Shown here: positions 28,600 through 42,200 of the stretch, in pieces | Layout of the letters: each line of letters opens with the position of its first letter | Numbering within the stretch: the stretch's first letter is position 1 | DNA from: Limnoperna fortunei | Lineage: Eukaryota; Mollusca; Bivalvia; Mytilida; Modiolidae | Direction of reading: 5' to 3' | Length of the DNA stretch: 64,000 nt | Assembly (NCBI GenBank): GCA_944474755.1 | Contig: OX104119.1 | Span: forward strand, 49,721,657-49,785,656 | Translations under genes and position numbers: made by a program | Notes under the pieces: generated by a model | What the model was told of the DNA's origin: nothing | Database searches by the model: none | Seen by the model: only the letters and a program-made list of their open reading frames with translations

Positions 28600-30120
28600 T
28601 CTTCGCAGACCATTATGTTTCGGAATACTTAAGGACAGGGGCGTCGGCGGTAAGGAGTAAAGTTATGAACTGATAAGAATAAGCAGTTGTAGCAAGCTTA
28701 GCTGAACTGGAAGAGATAGATAGAATTAAAGGATAGAAGCGAATACCGTATTGCATTTTCAGACCTTCTGTTAGACCAATATTGACTGTATGCTGTAAGG
28801 ATTCCATATTGAGGCGCAATATTCAAGGTTGGGTCTGACGAGGGAAAAATACGCTGCAGATTTCGTGTCTTAGCTGTGATCTTCAGATTACGCTTCAGAA
28901 AACCAAGCATGCTGTTACCTTTCTTAACTACCCGGTTGATGTGGTTATTCCAGGATAGGTTGTAACCGAGATCCACTCCAAGGTATTTAGTTGTGTCTGC
29001 TGTTTCGAGCTAATGGCCTTTCGGGTGGTAGATGAAAGTAAAAGGTTTCTTCGATCTTGTTACCCTCAGCACATTACACTTGTCACGGTGGAATGACATG
29101 CCCCATGTTTCTTCCCAGGTGGCTAGTGCTACTAGATTTTGTTGCAGGGTCTCACAGTCTTCAATGGTCTTAATTGTTCTGTACACAATGGCACCATCTG
29201 CAAAGAGTCGAGTTCTTGATGTTACGCACTCTGGTAGGTAGTTTATAAATATTAAAAACAAAAGTGGTCCGAGAACGGTACCCTGCGGCACTCCACTCAT
29301 TACCGGTGTTCTATCAGAAGTTGCCCCATCAACTATTACTTGTTGTGATTTGTTTGTGAGAAAAGCTTGTATCCAGTTGAACCTCTGATTCCGTAGAAAT
29401 CATGTTTGGAAAGTAGGCGCTGGTGTGGGACCTTGTCGAAGGCTTTCGAAAAGCCTAGGATGATGAGGTCCGGTGGGTTCCATTGTCTAGTGACTTCGCA
29501 AGTTCATGTGTAAGGGTAAGTTACTGTGTCTCACAACTTCTGCGTGCTCTAAAACCATGTTGGCAGTCAGTTAGAATGGTATACTGGTCCAAGTGTTTCA
29601 AGATGTTGGTTGTCAGTATGTTTTCCTGCATCTTGCAGCACAAGCAGGTTAAAGAACGGTGCTATGTCTGTTGCTAAATCTTTCAAGATTCTGGCTGTGA
29701 TTAGGTCTGGTCCGCAGGCTTTGTTTGGGTTGGTTTTTAGTAGCAGCTTCAATACTCCATCCTCTGAGAAATTGATGTATGGCATTAATGGGTGTGGAGT
29801 CCCCGTTGGTTTTGGTGTTGGCTTGCTGGTGTACTCTTTGGTGAATACTGGCTCATATTGTCTGTTTAGTATATCGACCTTATCTTTGGGGTCAGCGTGC
29901 ATCTTGCCGTTTTCTTTTAGTGGTGATACTCCGCTGCTGTCTTTACGCAATGACTTTACATAGGACCAGAAACGCTTCTGTTTGCTTGGATTTTCGTCTC
30001 TTTCTGGGTCACCGAATTTAATAATGTTGTCTATGTATTCCCAGTATGCTTTCCTCGGTAATCGTTGAACTGATGATTTGGCATCTTTATACTTCTTGAT
30101 GTCACTTGGTTTTTGTGTGG
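28600..30120 (-). pseudogene. Decayed non-LTR retrotransposon reverse transcriptase
   Basis: Minus-strand pieces in order: WEYIDNIIKFGDPERDENPS, FWSYVKSLRKDSSGVSPL, NPNKACGPDLITARILKDLA, SGVPQGTVLGPLLFLIFIN, TRLFADGAIVYR, WNNHINRVVKKGNSMLGFLK. These are the usual RT motifs of CR1/Jockey-like LINEs. The catalytic F/YADD box reads FADG, and several frameshifts and stops separate the pieces, so it is inactive. The clade is not certain. Confidence 0.88.
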
Positions 30121-30967
30121 TATTATTTTTAGCACCGTTCTGTTCATGTTATACATTGGAGATGTTTGTCGACTCTACTGATATGCTTGAAAGCACTACA
30201 TGAAAATTCGTCCAGGAAAATAATGTATATTTTAATAAGCCCTATTGTGTGTCTTTGTCCAATTAATTCTACATGAGCAAACGAAGTCTATATTCTTTAC
30301 AGTTGGCTCAAAAGGTGGTATAAGAAATCAAGACTAAGTTGGCGAGAAGCGTTCGATCTGCTCGGTTTTCTGGTTTTGACAATTTTTACTTGAGTTCTTT
30401 TTTATGCAAAAGTACAACTTCTTTAGTGAATCTATTTTTTTCCATTTTTGAATTCACTGTTTTCTGTCTTCTCATGTAAATTGCAGTTATCAATCATTAT
30501 TTTATATTTACCGTGTTTTGGGAAAAATATTTTTTGTAACCTGTTAACGGACCCCTCTCTTAATATGCTAAATGTGGAATAATTGCAGTCTATAAACGTC
30601 CAAATGACTACCAGAAACTTTAGACAATGGCATTCTGTGGAAGTATAAACAGCTTCTGAGATATTCTAAATTTTAATATACTACTGTAATGTAAAAAAAG
30701 CTTCAACTTATATCTTCACAGACAACAATTGCCGGATTTCGTTAAACGGGAAGTAGGTGAGCGACAGACCTGGAATCGAATCCCACGTTATGGGAGGTCA
30801 TGCTGATGCTGCTTACCAAATTTCAAGAGAATGTGATTATATGAGCATTTAACATTTCCTGTCCATCTTACTTCCTAACTTGTTTGTCAACTTTGGCCCT
30901 ATATGTAACTGAAAAACTTCTAAATGGATGTTAAGCTATAAATACCATAATGATAATGATGTTAAAA

Positions 30968-31062
30968 AAGGCCGAGTGGTTAAGGTAGTCGGGTCATGGA
31001 CTATTGATCGAGTTCTTGTAAACACTTAAGTTGAGGTGTAAAAATCTCACTGTGGTCAGTAA
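30968..31062 (+). repeat. tRNA-like SINE head in array unit 1
   Basis: A box GGCCGAGTGGTTAAGG, as in units 2 and 3, but the B box is damaged (GAGGTGTAAAAATCTC). Confidence 0.65.
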
Positions 31063-32172
31063 TCCTCCATATTCAAGAGTTCCGATTGCAATTGGCTCTT
31101 TAGAGAATTATTTGTCTCCTCTATAAGTAGTCAGCCGTCCTACGCTTTTTTTTTGCGTGTTTACTGTTGTAATGAAAATAAAAACCTTGTTTGGTGTAAA
31201 TAGTCAGAACACTGTTAACAGCTTTATAGATTTTTCCTCTGTCATTCCCTTTAAATTTCTAAATTCTGTTATCTATTTTTTTCCATTTTTGAATTCACTG
31301 TTTTCTGTCTTCTCATGTAAATTGCAGTTATCAATCATTATTTTATATTTACCGTGTTTTGGGAAAAATATTTTTGTAACCTATTAACGGACCCCTCTCT
31401 TATTATGCTAAATGTGGAATAATTGCAGTCTATAAACGTCCAAATGACTACCAGAAACTTTAGACAATGGCATTCTGTGGAAGTATAAACAGCTTCTGAG
31501 ATATTCTAAATTTTAATATACTACTGTAATGTCAAAAAAGCTTCAACTTATATGATATATTTCAGACAATGTCCAAAACACTACGAGTGTTACGAGTTTT
31601 AACCACTCGCGGCAGTCCTTACAGCTGCTGGGGTGAGGTCTGTTTTCTGTCAATATCAAGACAAGCCCTGTCAAACACCACCAAGAATCAATTCTATGAA
31701 GTTAATGATTCAATTTAAAATCGTATTTTTAGGTATCAACAATATATGTTGATGATCGAAAGACCATTCCAGGTAATAACAATAAACAGCTAGGGCTAAT
31801 GAATATAATGTATTGAAAACATTTGGCCACAGGGGGTGGAGACTGGGAAGGTCCTATCTGTAAGGCTTTGTAGTCGGGAGAAGTGTTTGGCATGTTTCAA
31901 ATGTATGTTCAACATCCTTCACAGACAACAATTGCCGGATTTCGTTAAACAGGAAGTAGGTGAGCGACAGACCTGAAATCGAATCCCAAGTTATGGGAGG
32001 TCATGCTGATGCTGCATACCAAATTTCAAGAGAATGTGATTATATGAGCATTTAACATTTCCTGTCCATCTTACTTCCTAACTTGTTTGTCAACTTTGGC
32101 CCTATATGTAACTGAAAAACTTCTAAATGGATGTTAAGCTATAAAATAACATAATGATAATGATGTTAAAAA

Positions 32173-32262
32173 AGGCCTAGTGGTTAAGGTAGTCGGGTCA
32201 TGGACTATTGATCGAGTTCCTGTAAACACTTAAGTTGCAGGTTCAAATCTCACTGTGGTCAG
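32173..32262 (+). repeat. tRNA-like SINE head in array unit 2
   Basis: A box GGCCTAGTGGTTAAGG and B box GCAGGTTCAAATCTC at tRNA-like spacing. The remainder has no cloverleaf acceptor stem, so it is a SINE head, not a tRNA gene. Confidence 0.7.
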
Positions 32263-33376
32263 TAATCCTCCATATTCAGGAGTTCCGATTGCAATTGGCT
32301 CTTTAGAGAATTATTTGTCTCCTCTATAAGTAGTCAGCCGTCCTACGCTTTTTTTTTGCGTGTTTACTGTTGTAATGAAAATAAAAACCTTGTTTGGTGT
32401 AAATAGTCAGAACACTGTTAACGGCTTTATAGATTTTTCCTGTCATTCCCTTTAAATTTCTAAATTCTGTTATCTATTTTTTTCCATTTTTGAATTCACT
32501 GTTTTCTGTCTTCTCATGTAAATTGCAGTTATCAATCATTATTTTATATTTACCGTGTTTTGGGAAAAATATTTTTGTAACCTATTAACGGACCCCTCTC
32601 TTAATATGCTAAATGTGGAATAATTGCAGTCTATAAACGTCCAAATGACTACCAGAAACTTTAGACAATGGCATTCTGTGGAAGTATAAACAGCTTCTGA
32701 GATATTCTAAATTTTAATATACTACTGTAATGTCAAAAAAGCTTCAACTTATATGATATATTTCAGACAATGTCCAAAACACTACGAGTGTTACGAGTTT
32801 TAACCACTCGCGGCAGTCCTTACAGCTGCTGGGGTGAGGTCTGTTTTCTGTCAATATCAAGACAAGCCCTGTCAAACACCACCAAGAATCAATTCTATGA
32901 AGTTAATGATTCAATTTAAAATCGTATTTTTAGGTATCAACAATATATGTTGATGAGCGAAAGACCATTCCAGGTAATAACAATAAACAGCTAGGGCTAA
33001 TGAATATAAAGTATTGAAAACATTTGGCCCACAGGGGTAGGAGACTGGGAAGGTCCTATCTGTAAGGCTTTGTAGTGGGGAGAAGTGTTTGGCATGTTTC
33101 AAATGTATGTTCAACATCCTTCACAGACAACAATTGCCGGATTTCGTTAAACAGGAAGTAGGTGAGCGACAGACCTGAAATCGAATCCCAAGTTATGGGA
33201 GGTCATGCTGATGCTGCATACCAAATTTCAAGAGAATGTTATTATATGAGCATTTAACATTTCCTGTCCATCTTACTTCCTAACTTGTTTGTCAACTTTG
33301 GCCCTATATGTAACTGAAAAACTTCTGGATGGATGTTAAGCTATAAAATACCATAATGATAATGATGTTAAAAAAG

Positions 33377-33466
33377 GCCGAGTGGTTAAGGTAGTCGGGT
33401 CATGGACTATTGATCAAGTTACTGTAAACACTTAAGTTGCAGGTTCAAATCTCACTGTGGTCAGTA
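33377..33466 (+). repeat. tRNA-like SINE head in array unit 3
   Basis: A box GGCCGAGTGGTTAAGG and B box GCAGGTTCAAATCTC, the cleanest pair of the three units. Confidence 0.7.
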
Positions 33467-33503
33467 ATACTCCATATTCAGGAGTTCCGATTGCACTTGG
33501 CTC

Positions 33504-35639
33504 ATCGTGATGATGGAGCGAACATGTAATCAGAACCCCTGACTTGGGAGGATGTAGTCAGACAAATTGGATTGTGCGACAATTTAACTTTATCTTCATT
33601 TTATTGTACTAACAGCCGTGCAAAGTATAAACAAAATCTGTTGACATGTTTTCACGTTATCATCTGTAAACCACTTAGGAATGGGCAGACAGACACTTAT
33701 ATCTATATCCAGGTTATCACATAATACCCTGCCACTTTGTGTGGTGGGTATAAAAAGTACTGTCAGAAGGCACATAAAATTGAGATAACAGGGAATTGAT
33801 TATAAACAAGGTGCCACTGTTTAGACAAAACAGTACAAGTACTCAACCAGAGCAGCAGTGCCCTCTACAGGTGTCTATGTTTTACTAGATCCATCTTCTA
33901 CTAAAGTGATTCTCAAATAGTCATCTTATTTCAACAGAATAGTATTTACTTTCTTTCACAAGACAAAACTGGCCTCTGCAAGTCTGAAGACAAAACTAAG
34001 CCAAATTATTTGAAGTAGTTTAATTGTCAGTATAATTTATCACCACTGGATATAATGAACATATATCTCATCCTAAAAAATGTTATACATGTGTAAATTT
34101 CAACATAGATATAAAGTTAACAGAATAGAAAGAAAGTTAAAAAAAATAAAAGAGAAAGAAAAGAATTTTAAATAAGTTGAAATATAAAATAAAATAAAAC
34201 TTACCAGATAAATTATCTATAGAATCCTTCATTTTAAGATTATGACTTCCACAGATGTAAAAAATGTCAGTTTTTATATTTAAAATGTTTTAAAACCTAT
34301 TGCTTTATTTCAGAAAACATTACATCTATATCTTGAATATCTCCAAACTTTGATTTATTGTTAGTTCTGGTTATAATACAATTCAAATAACCTTATCAAA
34401 ATATTTAACAAGAAATCAATAAAATTTTATATGGAAAAAAGTCAAATTTCACTGACAGTCTAAATATTGGTAAACTAAAAGCTTTCTTAAAACAAAACGC
34501 TTGTCTAATAATAATAATTTTCCTTTCTTTATACATTTTGACATCTACACAGATGAATTCAGATCTTTAATTTGACACTTATATTCACACCATCTAAAAG
34601 TACCTTATAATTAGAACATCCTTATATCTTTGATATATATCTCTTCCTACTTAACTGGTATTTTTACATTTCTTTATACCTTTTATGATATATGTGAACT
34701 CGAATGTTTCACAACTACTCCAATTTTCCAATTAGTGCACTGTATCAACTTGAATTTTTGTTCATTCAATTAAAACATAAGTATAAAAATAAAAATATCA
34801 CCAAAAAAAAAATAAAAAAATAAAAAATATGAGTATCAAATATGTACCTTTAAGGTCTGTTATTTAATATAGGAAGCATGATACATATTTGCTTTATACA
34901 GTTAGTTGCACAATATACAGGTAAAGCACATATTCCATTACATAACATACAGAAACAGACAACACCACAGTTGTTTTTCTCAAAGTAATTTTGTTTTGGT
35001 AATATGTATGCAAAATAATTCTCTTTTCTTAATGTTATACATGTGTTTCACAAAATGGATGTCTGGAAATGTATTTACATCTTGACCATCTTAAAGCCTG
35101 CAAGACTGTTCTAAAACCTTAAATAAAAAAAAATCACACAAAATAGATTTCTAGTCTTAATCGTAAACTGATGACAAAAATAATGTTATAGCTTTCATAA
35201 AGACAGATAGACTAGAAAACACCTTTTGCAGCCAGAAATAAAATACATAAAATAATTACCTTATATAATACACAGAAATCACAATTCAACAGTTACGATA
35301 AGTATTTACAATTGGACCTGTGAACAGTTTCTGTACATATATATATATATATAAAATAGCACCACCAAAAATGATGAGGAATGAGCTTATGGTTATTTAC
35401 AATGTCACAACAGACTGACTTAAAATAGGAATATATATATTTGTCACAAAAAACACCAGTACATTTGTATAAAAACACATCTTGACCTATGTTGTATGAC
35501 TCCCCTCTTGGATTTTCTGCTGTATTAAACTTCACTAACATTGATTAAAGTAGAAATTGTTTTGTTTTTCAATTCAATATTTAACTGAAGAAAAATAAAA
35601 ATGTAAAAGTGTAAACAGTAGCAAAATTATACATGTAGT
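33504..35639. other. Intergenic AT-rich sequence
   Basis: A short dispersed-repeat fragment ends near 33752 (GGGCAGACAGACAC ... GTGGTGGGTATAAAAAG). The rest is AT-rich and may include distal RACGAP1 3' UTR. No gene was recognised. Confidence 0.4.
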
Positions 35640-36176
35640 TAATTTATTTTATAAAAACAGTTTCATGATTATAGGAATTTTTCATAGTCAATCATTACAT
35701 TCTTTTTCCTTTAAATGTTTGTCATAATTTATTTTAAATATAGACTTGTTTGCAAATTTATAACAAGACATCTTGAAGGTCTATGTTAACTGTACTTGTG
35801 TTTTTTAAATAATTTGAATCATATTTGCTTGATCTAAAATCTGTAATGTATGTTACAAAATCTAAAACAAGGAAAAATAAAAGAATAAAAATCAAATTTT
35901 TTTACTGAAATTTACATGAAATATACACATATAAACAACCATTTTTTAATATCTGGTATGTCATCCAATACAAGCCAGAAATGTTCGTCAACATTACCAA
36001 CACTTTTAAATACATGTAAAAAATATACAACATCTGTTTGTAGAAAATAGGAATTGTTACATGATTCTAGTCCAGAGCAGCATTTTTCAACTTTGTTGCA
36101 ATGTAATTGCATTAAATATGTTAATTACACCACCATAACTTTTAGGCTCATGTCTGCTATGTCAAAGCAAATGGAC
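35640..36176 (-). other. RACGAP1: RACGAP1 3' untranslated region with candidate poly(A) signals
   Basis: Directly after the RACGAP1 stop. The first AATAAA hexamers in transcript sense are at 35733-35728 and 35648-35643, giving a 3' UTR of roughly 450-540 bases. Further AT-rich sequence continues to about 34.0 kb, so a longer UTR cannot be excluded. No conserved element was recognised. Confidence 0.4.
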
Positions 36177-36246
36177 CTAATTCAGCATAGGTGATGAAAA
36201 GAAATGACTTGGCTTTTTGCTGAATTGCCTGCTCTTGTTGGCACAT
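36177..36246 (-). CDS. RACGAP1: RACGAP1 coding exon 18 (C terminus and stop)
   Basis: Encodes Arg613 to Asn635 and TAG: CANKSRQFSKKPSHFFSSPM, LN. The last residues FFSSPMLN match human FFASPMLK, which confirms the gene's true end after a 5.8 kb intron. The acceptor is GTCTGTTTCAG. Confidence 0.95.
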
Positions 36247-39200
36247 CTGAAACAGACAAGAATGGAAATGTATTTATACATTATGAGAAAACACAAACAT
36301 AAGAAATCTTTCAAGTAAATTTATATACTTGTAACATGAATCCTTTGTTCTTTTTTACGAATAAACAAGAGACGGCGAGTAGGTATGCTCTAAATTAAAA
36401 CACTTGTATAATATTGCATGAAAGGTCACGTGTGCCTGTTAAACTCAAGGGAAAATAGCCATGCAATAACCAACTACAATTAGATCCGATAATGCACAGT
36501 AAAACTCCGCCTTAATTATGTCAAATTTTATTGATTTTCACTGCAAAAGGATAGCACGAGCTTCCAATATTAGCTTTTCATTTGATTAGTCGAATATCGG
36601 TCGCACCATAATAAACACCGCCCTCTTTATTTATAACCAATTATTAATGGGCGGGATCTAGGGGCTTATTCATGTTACAAATCATTTATAGCACCGCCTT
36701 CCTCGTTAGACAAATACACCTTCTCGCGCTAAAGCGCTCGAAGGTGTATCTGTCTAACTCAGAAGACTGTGCTTTAAATATAACATAAACTAATTGTTTT
36801 CTGATTTTTATTAATTCTCATGACAACAGTCGGTTACAAGGCTGTTTGGGCTATAACTGTTTTACTCTGACAAACAATAGTAATTGAATTGTCCCCATAA
36901 ATCCATTCCAAAATGTGCACAAAGATAGGATTTCCATTAGATAATTGAATGAAAGAGATTCTAGATTCTAGTTGTCTTTTGCAATATTATATTAATATAA
37001 TATAATATATTATTATATTGGATAATATAACACAAAATTTTTGTAAACTGTTTTTGGTTTTTTTTGCATATATACAGCTTTACAGATAATAACAATGTGT
37101 CTAACATAATATAAAGTCCTGTTTCTTTTGTTCGTGCCCTGCCCCCTCCCTTCTTCATTTTGGACTAGACATTAAACCTCAATACCATGCAGTATTGCTG
37201 TTTAAGTTGTTGCCAAGAAGCTAGTAATGTGTCCATACTGCATTTCAACAGTTTTCAATTAAACTTTGATAAATTAAGCTATGGGGATTACAGTAGTGCA
37301 CACAGAGGATTTTATAGTTTATAAGAGTACAACTTAAATTTACCAAGGATACAAAATATATGTTGAAACCTATCCAAAAAACAGTAATCTCTGGAATATG
37401 ACACTGGGGCCTAACTTCAGAAAAAAGAAGTTATTAACAAAATACTGAATGACAATGTATAAGCTGGCATTCAAATTTTCCTGGTTAAATTATTACACTG
37501 ATATATTATTGTTCTTGCCAGGGTAAAGATGAAAATGCTCATTTGCAATATAACTCATTCCTGCACGCAAAGGCAAAATATCATTTTCTTCTAGCTCTGC
37601 TTGTAACTTTAATTGACAAATAACTTTTTACGATCAACCTTTATGGCCAAAGCTGTAAGGTTGTCACATATACAAGGGAAAAAACTGACCCATTTAATTT
37701 TGCTTAGCAAATTTTTGAAGCCATCCGACTTGCAAAAAAAATATGGTTAAATTAAATAGCTTATTAGAAATCGGGAGTTTTACTGACAATATTAAAATGT
37801 AGAATATGGGAAAAGTAAATAATGAACGAGTTATTAAAATGTACGTCTTCAACTGTATCCTCTCCATGCTTTTTAAAAGCTAACAAATTCTAATCACGTA
37901 ACTGGTAACTTACTGGAATTTTTATTTTTGTTAGGTTTTGCCTACCTTTAGGAGATGAGAAGCCATGAGAAATTTCTCAAATGGCGGTCTCGCTCATTGA
38001 TCGTCGTAGCGGTACCAAAGGTGGCATGAGTTTGGTTTTTTTGCCTTTTCTACACAAAGATCAACAAATTTTCATGATACATGCGACATAAAAGTTAAAA
38101 TAGAACTTTCATTTACTAATAAACGGTTGAAACTTTAGAAACTTTCATAAAACAAATTAATTTTAACCATATTGAAAGGTCATTTTGCTAGCGACATATT
38201 TGAACGAAAAAGTAATCAAATTCAGGTTTTGAATGTAATTTTTTTTTTAATTAAATAAAACAAAGTTAACATTAAATTTAAAAAAATCTTTATACAACTT
38301 TTCTCAACATATGCTGGTTATGTGTTTCAGGCCAATATATTAGTTAATATTCCATGTATATATCTATTTAATGCTAGCAGCTTCATACTATGCCAGGGTA
38401 CATTTCCTTACACCCGCTTATGTAATGTATGCGTATATATTTGCAATTTTAGTACCTTTTCTCCAATTCAAGCAATTAATAATTGTTGGAATATTTAATA
38501 CTGTAAGGTTATTGCATGAATATTGAATACCAGTAGTGTATCAAACATTATATGTTATTCCAGTCTTAGACAGGGTACATAATGTCACATTCACAGCTTA
38601 AGATTTATATTCCATGAGCCAAAAATAAAACATACAGGGCATCCATGGAGGGAGTTTGAAATTACTTCTATGGTTGATGGTCTATGAAATCTTGACCAAA
38701 ATATCTTAATAAAATAAAGTAGAAAACAAAAAAATGATTCTCATCTACACTTGGCACATATTGGTAAATACCTCCTTATTCTAAGTTCACTGCAGCATGA
38801 AGAATCAGGCCCAGACCTACTAAATTTGGCCAGTGAGTAGATCTCATCAAGTTGTAACATAGTACCATGTTCATGAAGATGTGAAAAAACAATCCTTTAA
38901 TGCAAAGGTTAACCGGAGGAGGAACAAAAGAACAGACATCTATGTTCCCAACTTTTGTTTGTGGGATATAAAATTTAAAACAAAATAATGAAATTTCAAC
39001 TATTGTCACTTGCCATATTTCAAAAATGCCTTCACTATACCATGCAAGTTTGATCGGAACAGCCCTATAGCATGTTAATACTAATACTTATGTTTATAAA
39101 ATTATATTATAGCTCACATAAAAACCTTGAATTCTGATTGGTTAGCAAGCCGTATACATCAGGCTATGTATACCTCTACAGCAGTATACATAAAGCATAT

Positions 39201-42200
39201 TTTTATCCCGTATGAGGCCCCTGGGAGAACAAATCATCATGGCCGCCTTCGTTCCGCTTCGATTGAAAAAGTAACAAAATGAAACAATGTCTAACCCGAA
39301 CATGTTTTAAACGACATAAATAAAATGATATGTAATATATTTGTTTAAATAACAGAAGGGAAGTAAATTAAGAAACAAATCTACTCAAATATCAGCGATA
39401 GAAGGCACGGAAAAAGGGGGTTGGCTCTGAGTCAATAATGTCAGTCTCAGGTCACAAATCCTGAATGGTTTTTGTGTCCTCTATAAAAGTGTGTCAATGC
39501 ACAAAACAACAAACGAGAAACTTGATCTCAAGCGCACTTAAAGTTAATAAATATGCACCTACACTGCATCATCATGCTCTCTTCAGTCAAGACATCGTCA
39601 AAATCCGTTGATATTCATTCTGATTTCCATCGTCCAAAATCCAATGGTATTCATTTTAATGCCATCAAAGTGACATAGCCGTCAATAACTAGTTTTCTTA
39701 TTTTAATTCACTTATCAACGTCGACATCCACACATCAATCAAAACCAATACAAGCTCCACAGATATTGAATTTGGTGCTTCGCAAACTTTTACCTTGACA
39801 CTTCCCAGTTTAAGGATACAATTGGGTTATTTATTGAATAGAAGACGATTAATATTTAAAACAGATAGATTTTCGCTGTTATTTAATATATAATAATGTT
39901 TTCTTATTTTTATTAATTTAATGTTCAACAAAATATAGTTTGTTTTATATAAACTATTTATAAATCCCGAATGGGCCTCGATCGTCTAAGCGTCATAAAA
40001 GTAATGATGGGGTGCCATAAGGTACAATATTTATTGAATATATTTTGATTTTATCAATAATAACGTAATTTGTCCAATTCCAGAGTGTAATTTTGTGTTA
40101 TAAAAACTATTAATAAAAATGCATTTTTTAAAAATATGCGTTCACTTGGAACATATATTTTCCAAACAAATACGGATAACTTTATCACATATCCAAACAA
40201 GTGTGGACACAGAAAAACGTCTCGCCTGCATTCAGCATCAGTAACAAAAATAAATTTCGTCATAAGCAGTACGTAAATAGCATTAAATATCAGCAGCTGC
40301 CTGTATACCAAATATTGTCACCATACCATGCATAGTTACAGAAGAACTGTCCTAATACAAAAACTTTAACGTAGTCGCTGGACCGTGAAATTGAGGTCAA
40401 GGTCAGGTGACAGGTGACTGACTGGCAAGTACTCATCATAAGCTACCTCTGGACCAAATTTGATGGACCTAGGGCTTCGGCTTACAAATATATGAAGCAA
40501 GATGTCAAGTGTTTCGTGCAACATTCGTCGCAGGCGAGACAAAAAATTTACTCTTTCTTAAATATTTGTTTTTCCCGTAAAATATTCGTAATTTAAGATG
40601 CGAGCTATAATATAATAGTTATTCCGGTCTTAGACAGGGTATATAATGTCACATTCACGGCTTAGGACGTATATTCCATTCGCCTTCCGCTCATGGAATA
40701 TAAATCCTAAGCCGTGAATGTGACATTATATACCCTGTCTAAGACCGGAATAACATATTTGACAGTTGTTTATAAAGAAGTGATTCAGGTTTTGATTTTT
40801 TAATTCTGTCCAACACAGATACCTGACTTGACTGAAAATCAAGTTAACATCCTCTTTTTCTAAATTTCCACTAATTTTTGCTAAATCAGTTGTTAAACAG
40901 GTATACCCATGAGGTGACAGAGAAGAAATATTATATCAAAGATCCCTCTGACATGTTTCATCCCAAAAATATCAAGATTGTTAATTTGTTATTTAAATTT
41001 GTAATTATAATTATATAATATACTATTATATTAATGAGTAAAACAATAAAGCTAATATACATGTACAAATGAGCAAACATGTACATAAATCTATATAGAC
41101 AGATTTTTTAAATAAATGCCATGCATCTATACATCTAAAAACCTCTCAATATGCACTTGTATAAATATAGATTTGTATGCATGGTGATAGAAAACAGATT
41201 GTCATGTCAATGAAATTGAAAAGAAACAGACAGAAAAACTTGTATACAAAGGTTGCTGTCTTAAATATAAGCAAGTCTCAGTCATGTGAATCTATATATG
41301 GTAAACAAGCAAGCATTACCATCCAAAATAAAGAAGTTGAACATACAAAGGTTTATGACGTAAGGACTGACCAAACGAAAATAATGTGCCATCATTGTGG
41401 AACATGGAGAACTGTTTTAAAAACAAATAAGTAAATAAGTAACATTTTAATGCATGCAATATACCCTCGGCCAATTTTTTCAATACCCTTAATCAATTTA
41501 TGTCCCAAATTGACAAAATGATTTCTATCACATGTTTGAGATGATACAATACCTAGGTGATCCAAATGTGCTAAATTTGTTGGAACCATTGCTGCAAACC
41601 AAAGAGAGAGGAAATCATACATGCAATTGGAAAGTTAAAGAACAAGAAAATTAAGACAGTTCTTTGTTAAAAGAGTGGTAAAATAGGCATTATGTACAAC
41701 AGATGTCAAAGACATTGTTTCAATACAACTTAGAAAAGATCAAGATCATTCCGGGCTGTAAAGGACAAATATACCATTGGGTCCATGAAGGCACATACAT
41801 ATATTTAATTATATATATTATAAGATAGATGTGGCATTCAAAATTGCCATCAAACATCCCTATATAATTTTTCCTTTACAGCCATGAATAATTATCAATG
41901 TAAATAAGAAAAAGATTCAGTGGGTCAGTGTTTAAAACTTGGTAAAAAAATTCACTTCAATTAAAAGGGTCTTGCTTTGGGAAAAAAAGAGGTTTTATGC
42001 AGGGGATTGAATCATGCATTAAAATACAAACCGTGGTGTCATGGCATTCTTTCCCCATGTCTTGCTTTTGTTCTCGAAAGTCTCCGGCGTATGAATAGGA
42101 CCTAGATAGCTCTTGGGAACTACAAAACAATAGATATTGTATTCACTGAAACACAGCCATTCAAATTAATTTTCTGGATTTCTTTAGACTTGTGTTTATA

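Larger units (their letters stand above)
30429..33503. repeat. Tandem array, 2.5 copies of a 1.2 kb unit
   Basis: TCTATTTTTTTCCATTTTTG recurs near 30431, 31273 and 32473. Units 2 and 3 are nearly identical; unit 1 lacks about 358 bases (present at about 31553-31912), and unit 3 is cut off after GTTCCGATTGCACTTGGCTC. Each unit carries a tRNA-like SINE head and a GGATTTCGTTAAACAGGAAG repeat fragment also found at 43.8 kb. No coding sequence. Confidence 0.93.
36778..42031. other. RACGAP1 intron 17 (main part)
   Basis: Besides the hairpins listed separately, this holds an AT microsatellite (36985-37020) and fragments of dispersed repeats around 39050-39200 and 40310-40500. No exon or nested gene was recognised. 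Confidence 0.45.

Noticed and set aside
32173..33466. tRNA-Ser/Leu genes
   Set aside because: A and B boxes lie inside tandem repeat units without a cloverleaf acceptor stem.
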